From assembly GCF_033547155.1 (NCBI RefSeq), contig NZ_CP137892.1, positions 1,798,001-1,862,000 of the forward strand: DNA of 64,000 nucleotides, in the 5' to 3' direction. Below are positions 17,147 through 29,774 of the stretch, one piece after another. Positions within the stretch are counted from its first letter, which is position 1, and each line of letters opens with the position of its first letter. Position numbers and translations under genes: made by a program. The DNA comes from Pseudomonas benzenivorans (GTDB lineage: Bacteria; Pseudomonadota; Gammaproteobacteria; Pseudomonadales; Pseudomonadaceae). The notes beneath the pieces are model-generated. The model was not told the origin of the DNA, made no database searches, and saw only the letters and a list, made by a program, of their open reading frames with translations.

Positions 17147-17932
17147 ATGAACCTGAGCGATCCCCGCGAACTGGCCGGCCTGCTGGAGGCCTTCCTCCTG
17201 GCCTCCGGCAAGCCGCAATCCCTGGAGCGTCTGTTCGAGCTGTTCGAGGAGCGCGAACGGCCGCCCTCGACGGTGTTCAGGGAGGCCCTGGAGCTGCTGC
17301 GCCAGTCCTGCGAGGGACGTGCCTTCGAACTCAAGGAGGTGGCCTCGGGTTACCGCCTGCAGGTGCGCGAGCGCTTCGCCCCCTGGGTCGGCCGCCTGTG
17401 GGAGGAGCGCCCGCAGCGCTATTCCCGGGCCATGCTGGAGACCCTGGCGCTGATCGCCTACCGCCAGCCGATCACCCGCGGCGAGATCGAGGATGTACGC
17501 GGGGTGGCGGTCAACAGCCAGATCGTCAAGACCCTGCTGGAGCGCGAGTGGATCCGCGTGGTCGGCCATCGCGACGTGCCGGGCCGGCCTGCGATGTTTG
17601 CGACCACCAAGGCCTTTCTCGACCATTTCAACCTCAGGAGCCTCGACGAGCTGCCGCCGCTGGCGGCGCTGCGCGAACTGGAGCCCGAGCCGCTGCCCTT
17701 GGACGATGATCCGGCGGTGCCGGCCGGGCTGCAGGCACGTGCCGACCTGGCGAGCGACATGCCGGCCGAAGAGGTGCGCGGGGAAACCAGCTTCGGCAGC
17801 CTGCTGGCCGAACTGGACGCCATGGAGCAGGGGCTCAAGAGCGATTTCGACGACTTGCCGGAAGCCGCCTCGGACGGCGCTCCGCAAGAGCTAGGGGAGC
17901 CGGCGGACGAAGCCGATCTCGGCGGGCGTTGA
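17147..17932 (+). CDS. scpB: Segregation and condensation protein B
   Basis: A 261-residue ScpB, the tandem winged-helix partner of ScpA. The signature block is MLETLALIAYRQPITRGEIEDVRGVAVNS, followed by REWIRVVGHRDVPGRPAMFATT and LDELPPLAALRE. The C-terminal ~60 residues are acidic and low in complexity (ELDAMEQGLKSDFDDLPEAASDG), as in other Pseudomonas ScpB proteins. The ATG at 17147 is taken because it follows the scpA stop directly; an upstream in-frame ATG would overlap scpA by 44 bp. Confidence 0.94.
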   Translation: MNLSDPRELAGLLEAFLLASGKPQSLERLFELFEERERPPSTVFREALELLRQSCEGRAFELKEVASGYRLQVRERFAPWVGRLWEERPQRYSRAMLETLALIAYRQPITRGEIEDVRGVAVNSQIVKTLLEREWIRVVGHRDVPGRPAMFATTKAFLDHFNLRSLDELPPLAALRELEPEPLPLDDDPAVPAGLQARADLASDMPAEEVRGETSFGSLLAELDAMEQGLKSDFDDLPEAASDGAPQELGEPADEADLGGR

Positions 17933-18093
17933 GCGCGGCAGCGGCCTCGGCTCGGCGCTCGTTGGAAAACCGACGGGCAGTCACCTTGCGACCAGCCTCA
18001 GTCCGTGCGCGTGGCCGGTGAACGGCGTATGATGCCCGCCCTTTCGACGACATACCGTCGTCCCTCACTAGAGCAACACCGGGAGGTGCCCAG

Positions 18094-19188
18094 ATGAGTG
18101 AAAGCGAACAACACAGCCCCGCTGGCGAGAAGCTGCAAAAGGTCCTGGCCCGCATGGGGCTGGCCTCGCGTCGGGAAATCGAGGCCTGGATCGAGCAGGG
18201 CCGGGTCAAGGTCAATGGCGTCACCGCCAGCCTCGGCGCGCGGGTCGACCTGCATGACGCCATCGCCGTCGATGGTCGGCTGATCAAGCGCGAAGAGGCC
18301 GCGGAGAGCGTGCGCCGCGTGCTGATCTACAATAAGCCCGATGGCGAAATCTGCACCCGCGACGATCCCGAGGGCCGGCCGACCGTGTTCGACCGCCTGC
18401 CGCGACCGAAGGACGGACGCTGGATCAATATCGGCCGCCTCGACATCAACACCACCGGTCTGCTGATGTTCACCACCGACGGTGAGCTGGCCAATCGCCT
18501 GATGCATCCCTCCTACCAGATGGATCGCGAGTATGCCGTGCGCGTGCGCGGCGAGGTCGACGAGGAGATGCTCGAGCGGTTGAAGGCCGGGGTGATGCTC
18601 GAGGATGGCCCGGCCAAGTTCACCGACATCAAGGAGGCGCCGGGGGGAGAGGGCTTCAACCACTGGTATCACTGCGTGGTGATGGAAGGGCGCAACCGCG
18701 AGGTGCGCCGCCTGTGGGAGTCCCAGGGGCTGGTGGTCAGCCGCCTGAAGCGGGTGCGCTTCGGTCCGGTGTTCCTGACCTCCGACCTGACCATGGGGCG
18801 CTGGCGGGAAATGAGCCAGCGCGAGGTGGACATCCTCAGCGCAGAGGTCGGCCTCAAGCCCCAGGCCTTGCCGCAGATGAAGGAGAAGGTGCGCGACAAG
18901 CTCGACCGCCTGCAGCGCAAATCGGCCAAGCCGGTCGGCCGCGACGAGCGTCAGCCGCGTACCCTGCGCCCGGCCCATGGCGGGCCGGCCGAGGCCGAGT
19001 CGAGCCGTTCCGGGCGGGGCACGCCGGTGGCCGAGCGTCCTCAGGACGTACGCAAGAAGCGCCCGGGCGTGGAGCTGGCCGAGCGCCCGGCCCGCAAGCC
19101 AGCGGCGGCGCCGAGCAAGCGTCGCGGTCAGCCGAGCGGAGAGGGTCAGCGTCCGGGGGCCGGCCGCGGTAGCCGCAAGCCGCAGTAA
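18094..19188 (+). CDS. rluB: 23S rRNA pseudouridine(2605) synthase RluB
   Basis: A 364-residue enzyme that isomerises U2605 in 23S rRNA. An S4 RNA-binding domain (KLQKVLARMGLASRREIEAWI) is followed by the RsuA/RluB-type catalytic domain with the nucleophilic Asp in NIGRLDINTTGLLMFTTDG. The last ~110 residues are basic, rich in Arg, Pro and Ala and probably disordered, a common extension in Pseudomonas RluB. GGGAGGTG precedes the ATG. A strong terminator follows 14 bp after the stop. It follows scpB by 161 bp. Confidence 0.93.
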   Translation: MSESEQHSPAGEKLQKVLARMGLASRREIEAWIEQGRVKVNGVTASLGARVDLHDAIAVDGRLIKREEAAESVRRVLIYNKPDGEICTRDDPEGRPTVFDRLPRPKDGRWINIGRLDINTTGLLMFTTDGELANRLMHPSYQMDREYAVRVRGEVDEEMLERLKAGVMLEDGPAKFTDIKEAPGGEGFNHWYHCVVMEGRNREVRRLWESQGLVVSRLKRVRFGPVFLTSDLTMGRWREMSQREVDILSAEVGLKPQALPQMKEKVRDKLDRLQRKSAKPVGRDERQPRTLRPAHGGPAEAESSRSGRGTPVAERPQDVRKKRPGVELAERPARKPAAAPSKRRGQPSGEGQRPGAGRGSRKPQ

Positions 19189-19202
19189 GCGGACGGCCGC
19201 GG

Positions 19203-19230
19203 AAAAAGGGGCTCATCGAGCCCCTTTTTT
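19203..19230. terminator. Intrinsic terminator after rluB
   Basis: A perfect 12-bp inverted repeat (AAAAAGGGGCTC, loop ATC, GAGCCCCTTTTT) ends in a run of six T. The A-tract on the other side makes it usable from both directions, serving rluB and the convergent diguanylate cyclase gene. Confidence 0.9.
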
Positions 19231-19243
19231 CGTTTTGGTCGTA

Positions 19244-20170
19244 TCAGCCGGCCATGGTCAGGCGGTTGCGGCCGTCGCGCTTGGCGACATAGAGCGCGCT
19301 GTCGGCGCGGCGTAGCAGGCTGTCTGCCGCTTCACCGGGCAGCAGGGTGGCGCAGCCGAGGCTGATCGACAGCTCGATGGGCCGTCCCTGGTCCAGGCAC
19401 TGCAGTTCCAGCACGGCGTGGCGCAGGCGTTCGCCGATCATCCCGGCGGCCTCGCGAGGGGTGCCGGACAACAGCACGAGGAACTCTTCGCCACCATAGC
19501 GGAACACCATGTCGACGTTGCGCAGCTGACTCTTCAGGGTGGTGGCGACCGCCTTGAGGACTTCGTCACCGACGCCGTGGCCATGCTTGTCGTTGACCTG
19601 CTTGAAGTGGTCGAGATCCAGCATCAGCAAGGACAGCGGCAACAGGTTGCGCCGCGCCAGCTCGACCTCGCGCGCCAGGGTCTGGTCCATGGCGATGCGG
19701 TTGCCGGTACCGGTCAGCGGGTCGCGCAGGGCGTCCTGGATGGCCGCACGATAGAGCAGGGCATTGCGCAGGGGGAACAGCAGGCTGGCCAGCAGCGACT
19801 CCAGCTGAGCGAGCTCCTCGTCACTGAAGCGCAGCTTGCGGCGGAACACCAGCTCGCCGAGATACTCGCCGTCATGGCTGAGGCGGTAGGCGGCAGAGTG
19901 GCTGGCGCGCTCACCCAGTTCCAGGCGCAAATCGCTGATCGGCTGCTGGTAGCTCAGGGCATCCAGGGGCACCAGGCGCTGCACGGCGGCGAAGAACAGC
20001 GAGAGCACGCGCTCGGTGTCCAGACTGGTCTGCAGCTGCAGGGCGAGCTGCTGGCGCAGTTGGGCTAGGTTGGTTCGGTGCAGGGGGCGGGTGTGCTGAT
20101 TGGAAAAGCCCAGGCGCTTCAGCTTCGCTGCATCGAAATCTATGGTGTTGGTCTGGCTCGAAGGACCCAT
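19244..20170 (-). CDS. Diguanylate cyclase (GGEEF, PA3177-like)
   Basis: A 308-residue cytosolic protein with a ~140-residue N-terminal sensor-like region (no membrane span) and a C-terminal GGDEF domain. The active-site loop is FRYGGEEFLVLL. The inhibitory I-site RxxD is present as RNVD just upstream, so product feedback is likely. NRIAMDQTLARE and LDLDHFKQVNDKHGHGVGDEVL are the other catalytic blocks. Length and arrangement resemble PAO1 PA3177, a diguanylate cyclase in the same neighbourhood that is linked to biofilm responses to oxidants. It stands alone, convergent with rluB. Confidence 0.92.
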   Translation of the reverse strand: MGPSSQTNTIDFDAAKLKRLGFSNQHTRPLHRTNLAQLRQQLALQLQTSLDTERVLSLFFAAVQRLVPLDALSYQQPISDLRLELGERASHSAAYRLSHDGEYLGELVFRRKLRFSDEELAQLESLLASLLFPLRNALLYRAAIQDALRDPLTGTGNRIAMDQTLAREVELARRNLLPLSLLMLDLDHFKQVNDKHGHGVGDEVLKAVATTLKSQLRNVDMVFRYGGEEFLVLLSGTPREAAGMIGERLRHAVLELQCLDQGRPIELSISLGCATLLPGEAADSLLRRADSALYVAKRDGRNRLTMAG

Positions 20171-20395
20171 AAACGCTAAACCTCTGGCGCTTTAGTGCGT
20201 GGACAGAGGGGTAGGAGCGAATATCGTGCCAAAGGTTCATATTCGGCGGAAAAGCTTTTTAATTCAGGCCTTTATGTGTTGCGCATAAAGGCCACTGGCC
20301 GCTAATGGCTGTTTGCCATGATTATTGGGCGGCAATCCTCTGCCGGTGAGCGGCGATGCGCCAATTTTTTGCCGCCCTGGCGAGCGGCGAAGCCC

Positions 20396-21136
20396 TCACT
20401 GGGCGTCGAAGGCCTGACCGTTGACACCGTTGCTGTCGGGCCCCATCAGGTACAGGTAGACCGGCATGATCGCCTCGGGCGCCGGGTTGCTCGCCGGGTT
20501 CTCGCCCGGGTAGGCCTGGGCCCGCATGTCGGTGCGGGTGGCGCCCGGGTTGACGCTGTTGGCGCGCACGCTGGCGATGCCGTCGAGTTCGTCGGCCAGC
20601 ACCTGCATCAGGCCCTCGGTGGCGAACTTGGACACCGCGTAGGCGCCCCAGTAGGCGCGGCCCTTGCGCCCGACGCTGCTGGAGGTGAAGACCACCGAGG
20701 CGTCCGGGGCGAGCTTGAGCAGCGGCAGCAAGGTGCTGGTGAGCATGAAGGTGGCGTTGACGTTGACTTGCATCACGCGCATGAAGTTGTCGCCGGAGAG
20801 CTGCTCCAGCGGCGTGCGCGGGCCGATGATCGAGGCGTTGTGCAGCAGGCCGTCGAGCTTGCCGAACTCACGCTCGATCATCGCCGCCAGCTCGTCGTAC
20901 TGGTGCGGCAAGGCGGTTTCCAGGTTGAAGGGGATCACCGCGGGTTGCGGGTGGCCGGCCGCTTCTATGGCGTCGTAGACCTTGCTCAGGTGTTCTTCGG
21001 TCTTGCCCAGCAGCAGCACGGTGGCGCCATGGGCGGCGAAGGTCTGGGCGGCGGCGGCGCCGATCCCGCGGCCGGCGCCAGTGACCAGAATCACGCGATC
21101 CTTGAGTAGGTCGGGACGGGCGGAATAGTCGAACAT
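20396..21136 (-). CDS. yciK: YciK-family short-chain oxidoreductase
   Basis: A 246-residue SDR. The cofactor loop is VTGAGRGIGAAAAQTF, the NNAG-equivalent is LLHNASIIGPRTPL, and the active site is Ser in VVFTSSSVGRKG with YWGAYAVSKFA (Tyr-xxx-Lys). VNPGATRTDMRAQAYPGE is typical for YciK. The substrate is not known. The gene is downstream of mupP on the same strand (91 bp gap) and is probably co-transcribed with mupP and ubiG, as in PAO1 (PA3173-PA3171). Confidence 0.9.
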   Translation of the reverse strand: MFDYSARPDLLKDRVILVTGAGRGIGAAAAQTFAAHGATVLLLGKTEEHLSKVYDAIEAAGHPQPAVIPFNLETALPHQYDELAAMIEREFGKLDGLLHNASIIGPRTPLEQLSGDNFMRVMQVNVNATFMLTSTLLPLLKLAPDASVVFTSSSVGRKGRAYWGAYAVSKFATEGLMQVLADELDGIASVRANSVNPGATRTDMRAQAYPGENPASNPAPEAIMPVYLYLMGPDSNGVNGQAFDAQ

Positions 21137-21227
21137 GGGGAAGCGCCTCGTTTATGCGTGGTAGTGGCTGAGTTTAGTGGTTGGCCCGGGGCGGCCGAGC
21201 GCACCGAAGAATCTGTGGCGCGGCCCC

Positions 21228-21911
21228 TCAGCAGGAACACAGCGCGCGATCGAGCACGGCGCGCAACTCCTGCGGGTGGTCGACCACCACGTCGGCGCCC
21301 CAGTTCCTCGGGTTGTCTTCGGGGTGGATGTAGCCATAGGTCACCGCCGCGGTGCGAGTGCCGGCGGCGCGGCCCGACTCGATGTCGCGCAGGTCGTCGC
21401 CGACGAACAGCACGCTGGCCGGCTCCAGGTCCAGGCGGCTGCAGGCCAGGGTCATGGGTTCCGGGTCGGGTTTGCTGCGGGTCACGTGATCCGGGCAGAT
21501 TAGAATGGCCGAGCGTTTGGCCAGGCCCAGTTGCTGCATGATCGGTTCGGCGAAGCGCAGCGGCTTGTTGGTGACCACCCCCCAGATCAGTCTGGCCCGC
21601 TCGATGTCGGCGAGCAGCTGTTCGATGCCGTCGAACGGGCGGGTGAGTACGGCGCAATGCTGCTGATAGCGCTCGAGGAATTCCAGGCGCAGGGGTTCGA
21701 ACAGCGCGTCCTGCGGGTCCAGGGCGAAGCTGGCGGCAACCATGGCACGGGCGCCGCCGGAGATCTGGTCGCGAATCAGCTTGTCGGCGATGGGGGGCAG
21801 GCCGCGTTCGGCGCGCATCGCCTGGCAGATGGCGATAAAGTCCGGCGCGCTGTCGAGCAGGGTGCCGTCCATGTCGAAAAGAACCGCGCGCAGACGCATT
21901 GGGCGTGTCAT
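21228..21911 (-). CDS. mupP: N-acetylmuramic acid 6-phosphate phosphatase (HAD family)
   Basis: A HAD-family phosphatase of 227 residues from the ATG at 21911. Motif I is [11 protein letters not shown], motif II is VVTNKP, motif III has the Lys of [14 protein letters not shown], and motif IV is [12 protein letters not shown]. In Pseudomonas MupP dephosphorylates MurNAc-6-P in the peptidoglycan recycling bypass that leads to UDP-MurNAc. Homologues usually begin at [12 protein letters not shown], which is the second in-frame ATG (21899). The first ATG and its AGGG lie inside the 266-bp inverted-repeat element, so the element may have added four residues (MTRP). An older phosphoglycolate phosphatase label for this family is less likely. 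Confidence 0.87.
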   Translation of the reverse strand: MTRPMRLRAVLFDMDGTLLDSAPDFIAICQAMRAERGLPPIADKLIRDQISGGARAMVAASFALDPQDALFEPLRLEFLERYQQHCAVLTRPFDGIEQLLADIERARLIWGVVTNKPLRFAEPIMQQLGLAKRSAILICPDHVTRSKPDPEPMTLACSRLDLEPASVLFVGDDLRDIESGRAAGTRTAAVTYGYIHPEDNPRNWGADVVVDHPQELRAVLDRALCSC

Positions 21912-22166
21912 TGGCTATTTCCCTCGCTGCGCCGGAGTCTGTTTTGGCGCGAGGCAAGGCACGAGCCGTGAAGTTTGGTTGTTCCAAATGAGCGGCGAGA
22001 AACGCCGCATCGTGCCCAAACAGACCCGGCCCTATGGGTTGCGTCAGAAAATCGGCCATGCGTTGTTGCTGTCCTTGGCAATGGAACAACCATTGCCTGC
22101 GGCCAGCGCCTAGCCTGGCCGGTTTTCTGACGGCAACGCAGCAGGGAAATAACCAATGGCACGCCC
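21901..22166. repeat. 266-bp nested inverted-repeat element (MITE-like or structured RNA)
   Basis: The ends 21901-21931 and 22137-22166 are imperfect inverted repeats with 28 matching positions, two mismatches and one extra base. Inside are two more large palindromes: 21931-21952 with 22008-22030, and 22040-22056 with 22117-22134. Each holds smaller perfect hairpins: TTTGG/CCAAA (21974-21988), GCGGCG/CGCCGC (21992-22008) and GGCAATGG/CCATTGCC (22077-22097). The element fills the ubiG-mupP gap exactly: its right end provides the last base of the ubiG TAG and its left end is one base from the mupP ATG at 21899. No transposase or clear target-site duplication is seen. I do not recognise the family. 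Confidence 0.75.
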
Positions 22167-22864
22167 TAGGCCTCCCTCAGGGTCTGGATCATGTAGTTGA
22201 CGTCGACGTCGGCTTCCAGCTTGTAGTGCTTGGTCAGCGGGTTGTAGGTCAGGCCGATGATGTCCTTGACCTCCAGGCCGGCGGCGCGGCTCCAGGCGCC
22301 CAGCTCGGAGGGGCGGATGAACTTCTTGAAGTCGTGGGTGCCGCGCGGCAGCAGGCGCAGCAGGTATTCGGCGCCGATCACCGCGAACAGGTAGGCCTTG
22401 GGGTTGCGGTTGATGGTGGAGAAGAACACCTGGCCGCCGGGCTTGACCAGGGTGTGGCAGGCGCGGATCACCGAGGCCGGGTCCGGCACGTGCTCGAGCA
22501 TCTCCAGGCAGGTGACCACGTCGAACTGCCCGGGCAGTTCCGCGGCGATCACCTCGGCGGTGATCTGCCGGTACTCCACCGACACCCCGGACTCCAGCTG
22601 GTGCAGTTGGGCCACCGCCAGCGGCGCCTCGCCCATGTCGATGCCGGTGACGCTTGCACCGCGCTGGGCCATGGCCTCGCTGAGGATGCCGCCGCCGCAG
22701 CCGACGTCGAGTACGCGCTTGCCGGCCAGGCCGACGCGCTCGTCGATCCAGTTGACCCGCAGCGGATTGATGTCGTGCAGCGGCTTGAACTCGCTCTCGC
22801 GATCCCACCAGCGGTGGGCGAGGGCTTCGAATTTGGCGATTTCGGCGTGATCGACGTTGCTCAT
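22166..22864 (-). CDS. ubiG: Ubiquinone biosynthesis O-methyltransferase
   Basis: A 232-residue SAM-dependent methyltransferase that performs both O-methylations of ubiquinone synthesis. It begins [20 protein letters not shown], followed by [15 protein letters not shown], a UbiG hallmark. SAM motif I is [16 protein letters not shown], post-I has VTGIDMG, and motif II is [16 protein letters not shown]. The C-terminal [12 protein letters not shown] is also typical. It is the first gene of the minus-strand set ubiG-mupP-yciK. Its TAG stop shares its last base with the end of the inverted-repeat element. Confidence 0.95.
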   Translation of the reverse strand: MSNVDHAEIAKFEALAHRWWDRESEFKPLHDINPLRVNWIDERVGLAGKRVLDVGCGGGILSEAMAQRGASVTGIDMGEAPLAVAQLHQLESGVSVEYRQITAEVIAAELPGQFDVVTCLEMLEHVPDPASVIRACHTLVKPGGQVFFSTINRNPKAYLFAVIGAEYLLRLLPRGTHDFKKFIRPSELGAWSRAAGLEVKDIIGLTYNPLTKHYKLEADVDVNYMIQTLREA

Positions 22865-22984
22865 GGGGTTTCCTGGGTAGAGCGGCAGGCCGGAGGTTCG
22901 GGACTCGGGCGCCTATGGTGCCAGTTTCCTCGCGTGCGGTGCGCGCTCGCGGGTGGCTCAATGTATGTCAGTTTGTCGCAGCGC

Positions 22985-24307
22985 CTATGCCCGGCCGGCG
23001 ATTTTCGCGCCCCAGGCGCAGGCATTGGCGACGATGCGCTGTTCGTCCAGACGGGTCAGGCGGCCGCCGTCGAGCAGCGACTTGCCGGCCACCCAGACAT
23101 GTTCGACGCAGTTGCGCCCGCTGGCATAGATCAGTTGCGAGACCGGGTCGTAGACCGGTTGCTGGGCCAGGCCGGAGAGGTCGAAGGCCGTCAGGTCGGC
23201 GAGTTTGCCCGGTTCCAGCGAGCCGATCTGCGTGTCCAGGCCGAGGGCGCGGGCACCGTTCAGGGTGGCCATGCGCAGCGCGCGGTGGGCGTCCAGGGCG
23301 GTGGCCGAGCCGGCTACGGCCTTGGCCAGCAGGGCGGCGGTGCGGGTCTCGCCGAGCAGGTCCAGGTCGTTGTTGCTGGCCGCGCCGTCGGTGCCGATGG
23401 CGACGTTGACGCCGGCCTGCCAGAGCCGCTCTACCGGGCAGAAGCCGCTGGCCAGCTTGAGGTTGGACTCGGGGCAGTGGATCACGCTGCTGTTGCTGTC
23501 CACCAGCAGCGCCAAGTCAGCATCGTCGACCTGGGTCATGTGCACGGCCTGGAAGCGCGGGCCGAGCAGGCCGAGGCGTGCCAGGCGTGCCAGGGGGCGC
23601 GCGCCGTGCAGTTCGAGGCTCTGTTGCACCTCGAAGGCGGTCTCCTGCACGTGCATGTGAATGCCGGCATCCAGCTCCTCGGCGAGCATGCGGATGTTCT
23701 CCAGCTTGTCGTCGCTCACGGTGTAGGGGGCGTGGGGGCCGAACGCCACCTTCAGGCGCGGGTGCTGCTTGAGGTCGTCGAACAGCTCCAGGCCTTTGCG
23801 CAGCGCTTCATCGGCATCGCGGGCGCCGGGGATGGGGAAGTCCAGCACCGGAATGGTGATCTGGGCGCGAATGCCGCTCTTGTGCACCAGTTCGCTGGTG
23901 GCCGCGGGAAAGAAGTACATGTCCGAGAAGCAGGTGATGCCGCCCTTGAGCTGCTCGGCGATGGCCAGTTCGGTGCCGTCGCGGATGAAGTCCTCATCCA
24001 CCCATTTGGCCTCGGCGGGCCAGATGTGCTCCTGCAGCCAGGTCATCAGCGGCAGGTCGTCGGCCAGGCCGCGGAACAGGGTCATGGCGGCATGGCCGTG
24101 GGCGTTGACCAGGCCCGGCGTCAGCAGGCGGCCCGGCAGTTCGCGCACTTCCAGGGCTGGCTGCTTGAGGGCTTCGGCGCGGGGGGCGAGCAGGGCGATG
24201 CGCCCGTCGCGGATGCCCAGGCCGTACTCGTGCAGCACCACGCCGGCCGGTTCCACCGGCACCAGCCAGGTGGGGAGCAGGAGGAGGTCGAGTGGGGCTG
24301 CGGACAT
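22985..24307 (-). CDS. mtaD: 5'-methylthioadenosine / S-adenosylhomocysteine deaminase (TRZ/ATZ family)
   Basis: A 440-residue amidohydrolase. Metal ligands are in [11 protein letters not shown] (HxH), [18 protein letters not shown] and [15 protein letters not shown], matching the TRZ/ATZ deaminase branch. The P. aeruginosa gene at this position (PA3170) is reported to deaminate 5'-methylthioadenosine to methylthioinosine in purine and methionine salvage. The divergent neighbour is mtnA, which acts on methylthioribose-1-phosphate from the same salvage route, supporting the assignment. The 120-bp gap to ubiG suggests separate transcription. Confidence 0.88.
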   Translation of the reverse strand: MSAAPLDLLLLPTWLVPVEPAGVVLHEYGLGIRDGRIALLAPRAEALKQPALEVRELPGRLLTPGLVNAHGHAAMTLFRGLADDLPLMTWLQEHIWPAEAKWVDEDFIRDGTELAIAEQLKGGITCFSDMYFFPAATSELVHKSGIRAQITIPVLDFPIPGARDADEALRKGLELFDDLKQHPRLKVAFGPHAPYTVSDDKLENIRMLAEELDAGIHMHVQETAFEVQQSLELHGARPLARLARLGLLGPRFQAVHMTQVDDADLALLVDSNSSVIHCPESNLKLASGFCPVERLWQAGVNVAIGTDGAASNNDLDLLGETRTAALLAKAVAGSATALDAHRALRMATLNGARALGLDTQIGSLEPGKLADLTAFDLSGLAQQPVYDPVSQLIYASGRNCVEHVWVAGKSLLDGGRLTRLDEQRIVANACAWGAKIAGRA

Positions 24308-24478
24308 GGGGTGGGCTTCCGGCGGGCTGAAAAGGGCGAGTTTATAGGGGAATGTCGCGGGCTTGAAGCCGAAACCCCGACGCTGGCCGTCTGGCTGCGT
24401 GGCGAACTAGGCTTGGAGTGCTGTGGTTGCCTGCGCCTGGTGAAGGGTGCAGCCCTTTCCTGTGGTGTCGACATGGGC

Positions 24479-24506
24479 TTGGGCGTGCCGTGCATCTGCG
24501 TATAAT
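24479..24506 (+). promoter_or_regulatory. Sigma-70 promoter of mtnA
   Basis: TTGGGC at 24479-24484 and a perfect TATAAT at 24501-24506 are separated by 16 bp. The predicted start of transcription would be near 24513, 28 bp ahead of the mtnA ATG. It lies in the divergent mtaD-mtnA gap. Confidence 0.65.
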
Positions 24507-24540
24507 GGTCGGCTTTTTCTTTGGGACTGCGAGGTGGGTC

Positions 24541-25617
<1,077 letters not shown>

Positions 25618-25666
25618 GTGGTTGCCCGGGCCGGGCCTGGGGATAGGTGCGGGGCGGTGATTGTGG

Positions 25667-25672
25667 TACACT
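25667..25672 (+). promoter_or_regulatory. Possible extended -10 element before gyrA
   Basis: TGTGGTACACT ends with TACACT at 25667-25672, a -10-like hexamer in the 223-bp mtnA-gyrA gap. The -35 region is weak. It would leave a leader of about 160 nt before the gyrA ATG. Confidence 0.35.
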
Positions 25673-25840
25673 CCGGCGGTTTTCAGGGGTGCCCTTCGCG
25701 GGCGCCTCGACTGCGCAGATACATGGCATAACTCATTGATTTGTCGTGAGTCGTTGCTGGCCTAGGGCCACGGCGGCAAGCTTCGCGTCGTTCAGGATGA
25801 ATGGGGCGGAGTTTCACCAGAAAAAGGAACCAGGCTACTC

Positions 25841-28594
<2,754 letters not shown>

Positions 28595-28601
28595 TGCGCC
28601 T

Positions 28602-28620
28602 GGGCGGGATGCTCCCGCCC
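28602..28620. terminator. Stem-loop between gyrA and serC
   Basis: A perfect 8-bp inverted repeat, GGGCGGGA-TGC-TCCCGCCC, lies 7 bp after the gyrA stop. It lacks a T-run, so it may stabilise the gyrA 3' end or attenuate rather than terminate. Confidence 0.4.
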
Positions 28621-28688
28621 GTCGCGGCGTAGGAATCGGCGGATGTCCATGACGGGCCTGTCCGCGCAACATTTGAGCGAGAGTGGAT

Positions 28689-29774
28689 GTGAGCAAGCGA
28701 GCCTTTAACTTTTGCGCCGGCCCGGCCGCGCTTCCGGAAGCTGTTCTGCAGCGCGCCCAGGCGGAGCTCCTCGACTGGCAGGGCAGGGGCCTGTCGGTGA
28801 TGGAGATGAGCCATCGTAGCGACGAGTACATGGCCATCGCCGCCAAGGCCGAGCAGGACCTGCGCGAGCTGCTCGCCATCCCCTCGAACTACAAGGTGCT
28901 GTTCCTCCAGGGCGGCGCCAGCCAGCAGTTCGCCGAGATCCCGCTGAACCTGCTGCCGGAAGACGGCGTGGCCGACTACATCGACACCGGTATCTGGTCG
29001 AAGAAGGCCATCGAAGAGGCGCGCCGCTTCGGCAACATCAATGTCGCCGCCAGCGCCAAGGGCTACGACTACTTCGCCATCCCCGGGCAGAACGAGTGGC
29101 AGCTGTCCAAGGGTGCCGCCTACCTGCACTACACGCCGAACGAGACCATCGGCGGACTGGAGTTCGACTGGATTCCCGAGGCCGGCGAGGCGCCCCTGGT
29201 GGCGGACATGTCCTCGGACATCCTCTCGCGTGAGATCGATGTGTCGAAGTTCGGCCTGATCTATGCCGGTGCGCAGAAGAACATCGGTCCTTCCGGCCTG
29301 GTGGTGGTGATAGTGCGTGAGGACCTGCTCGGCCGCGCCCGCAGTGCCTGCCCGACCATGCTCAACTATAAGGTCGCCGCCGACAACGGCTCGATGTACA
29401 ACACCCCGGCGACCTTCTCCTGGTACCTGTCGGGCCTGGTGTTCGAGTGGCTCAAGGAGCAGGGTGGCGTCGAGGCCATGGAGCAGCGCAACCGCGCCAA
29501 GAAGGACCTGCTGTACGGGGCCATCGACAGCAGCGAGCTGTACAGCAACCCGATCGCCACGAATGCCCGCTCCTGGATGAACGTGCCGTTCCGCCTGGCC
29601 GACGAGCGCCTGGATCAGCCGTTCCTCGCCGGCGCCGAGGCCCGCGGCCTGCTCAATCTCAAGGGCCACCGCTCGGTCGGCGGCATGCGCGCCTCCATCT
29701 ATAACGCCGTGGGCCTCGACGCTGTGCAGGCGCTGGTGGCCTACATGGCCGAGTTCGAGAAGGAGCACGGCTGA
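28689..29774 (+). CDS. serC: Phosphoserine aminotransferase
   Basis: A 361-residue PLP enzyme for serine and pyridoxine synthesis, the same length as in PAO1. The start is the GTG at 28689 (MSKRAFNFCAGPAALP), matching homologues; a GTG six bases upstream is also in frame. The PLP-binding lysine is Lys197 in IYAGAQKNIGPSG. Other family blocks are MEMSHRSDEY, FLQGGASQQF and GGMRASIYNAVG. Its stop overlaps the pheA ATG by one base (TGATG), so the two are translationally coupled. Confidence 0.95.
   Translation: MSKRAFNFCAGPAALPEAVLQRAQAELLDWQGRGLSVMEMSHRSDEYMAIAAKAEQDLRELLAIPSNYKVLFLQGGASQQFAEIPLNLLPEDGVADYIDTGIWSKKAIEEARRFGNINVAASAKGYDYFAIPGQNEWQLSKGAAYLHYTPNETIGGLEFDWIPEAGEAPLVADMSSDILSREIDVSKFGLIYAGAQKNIGPSGLVVVIVREDLLGRARSACPTMLNYKVAADNGSMYNTPATFSWYLSGLVFEWLKEQGGVEAMEQRNRAKKDLLYGAIDSSELYSNPIATNARSWMNVPFRLADERLDQPFLAGAEARGLLNLKGHRSVGGMRASIYNAVGLDAVQALVAYMAEFEKEHG

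Noticed and set aside
22040..22134. Integron attC site within the inverted-repeat element
   Set aside because: The palindrome is attC-like in shape, but core GTTRRRY/RYYYAAC sites are not placed correctly and no integrase or cassette genes are near.
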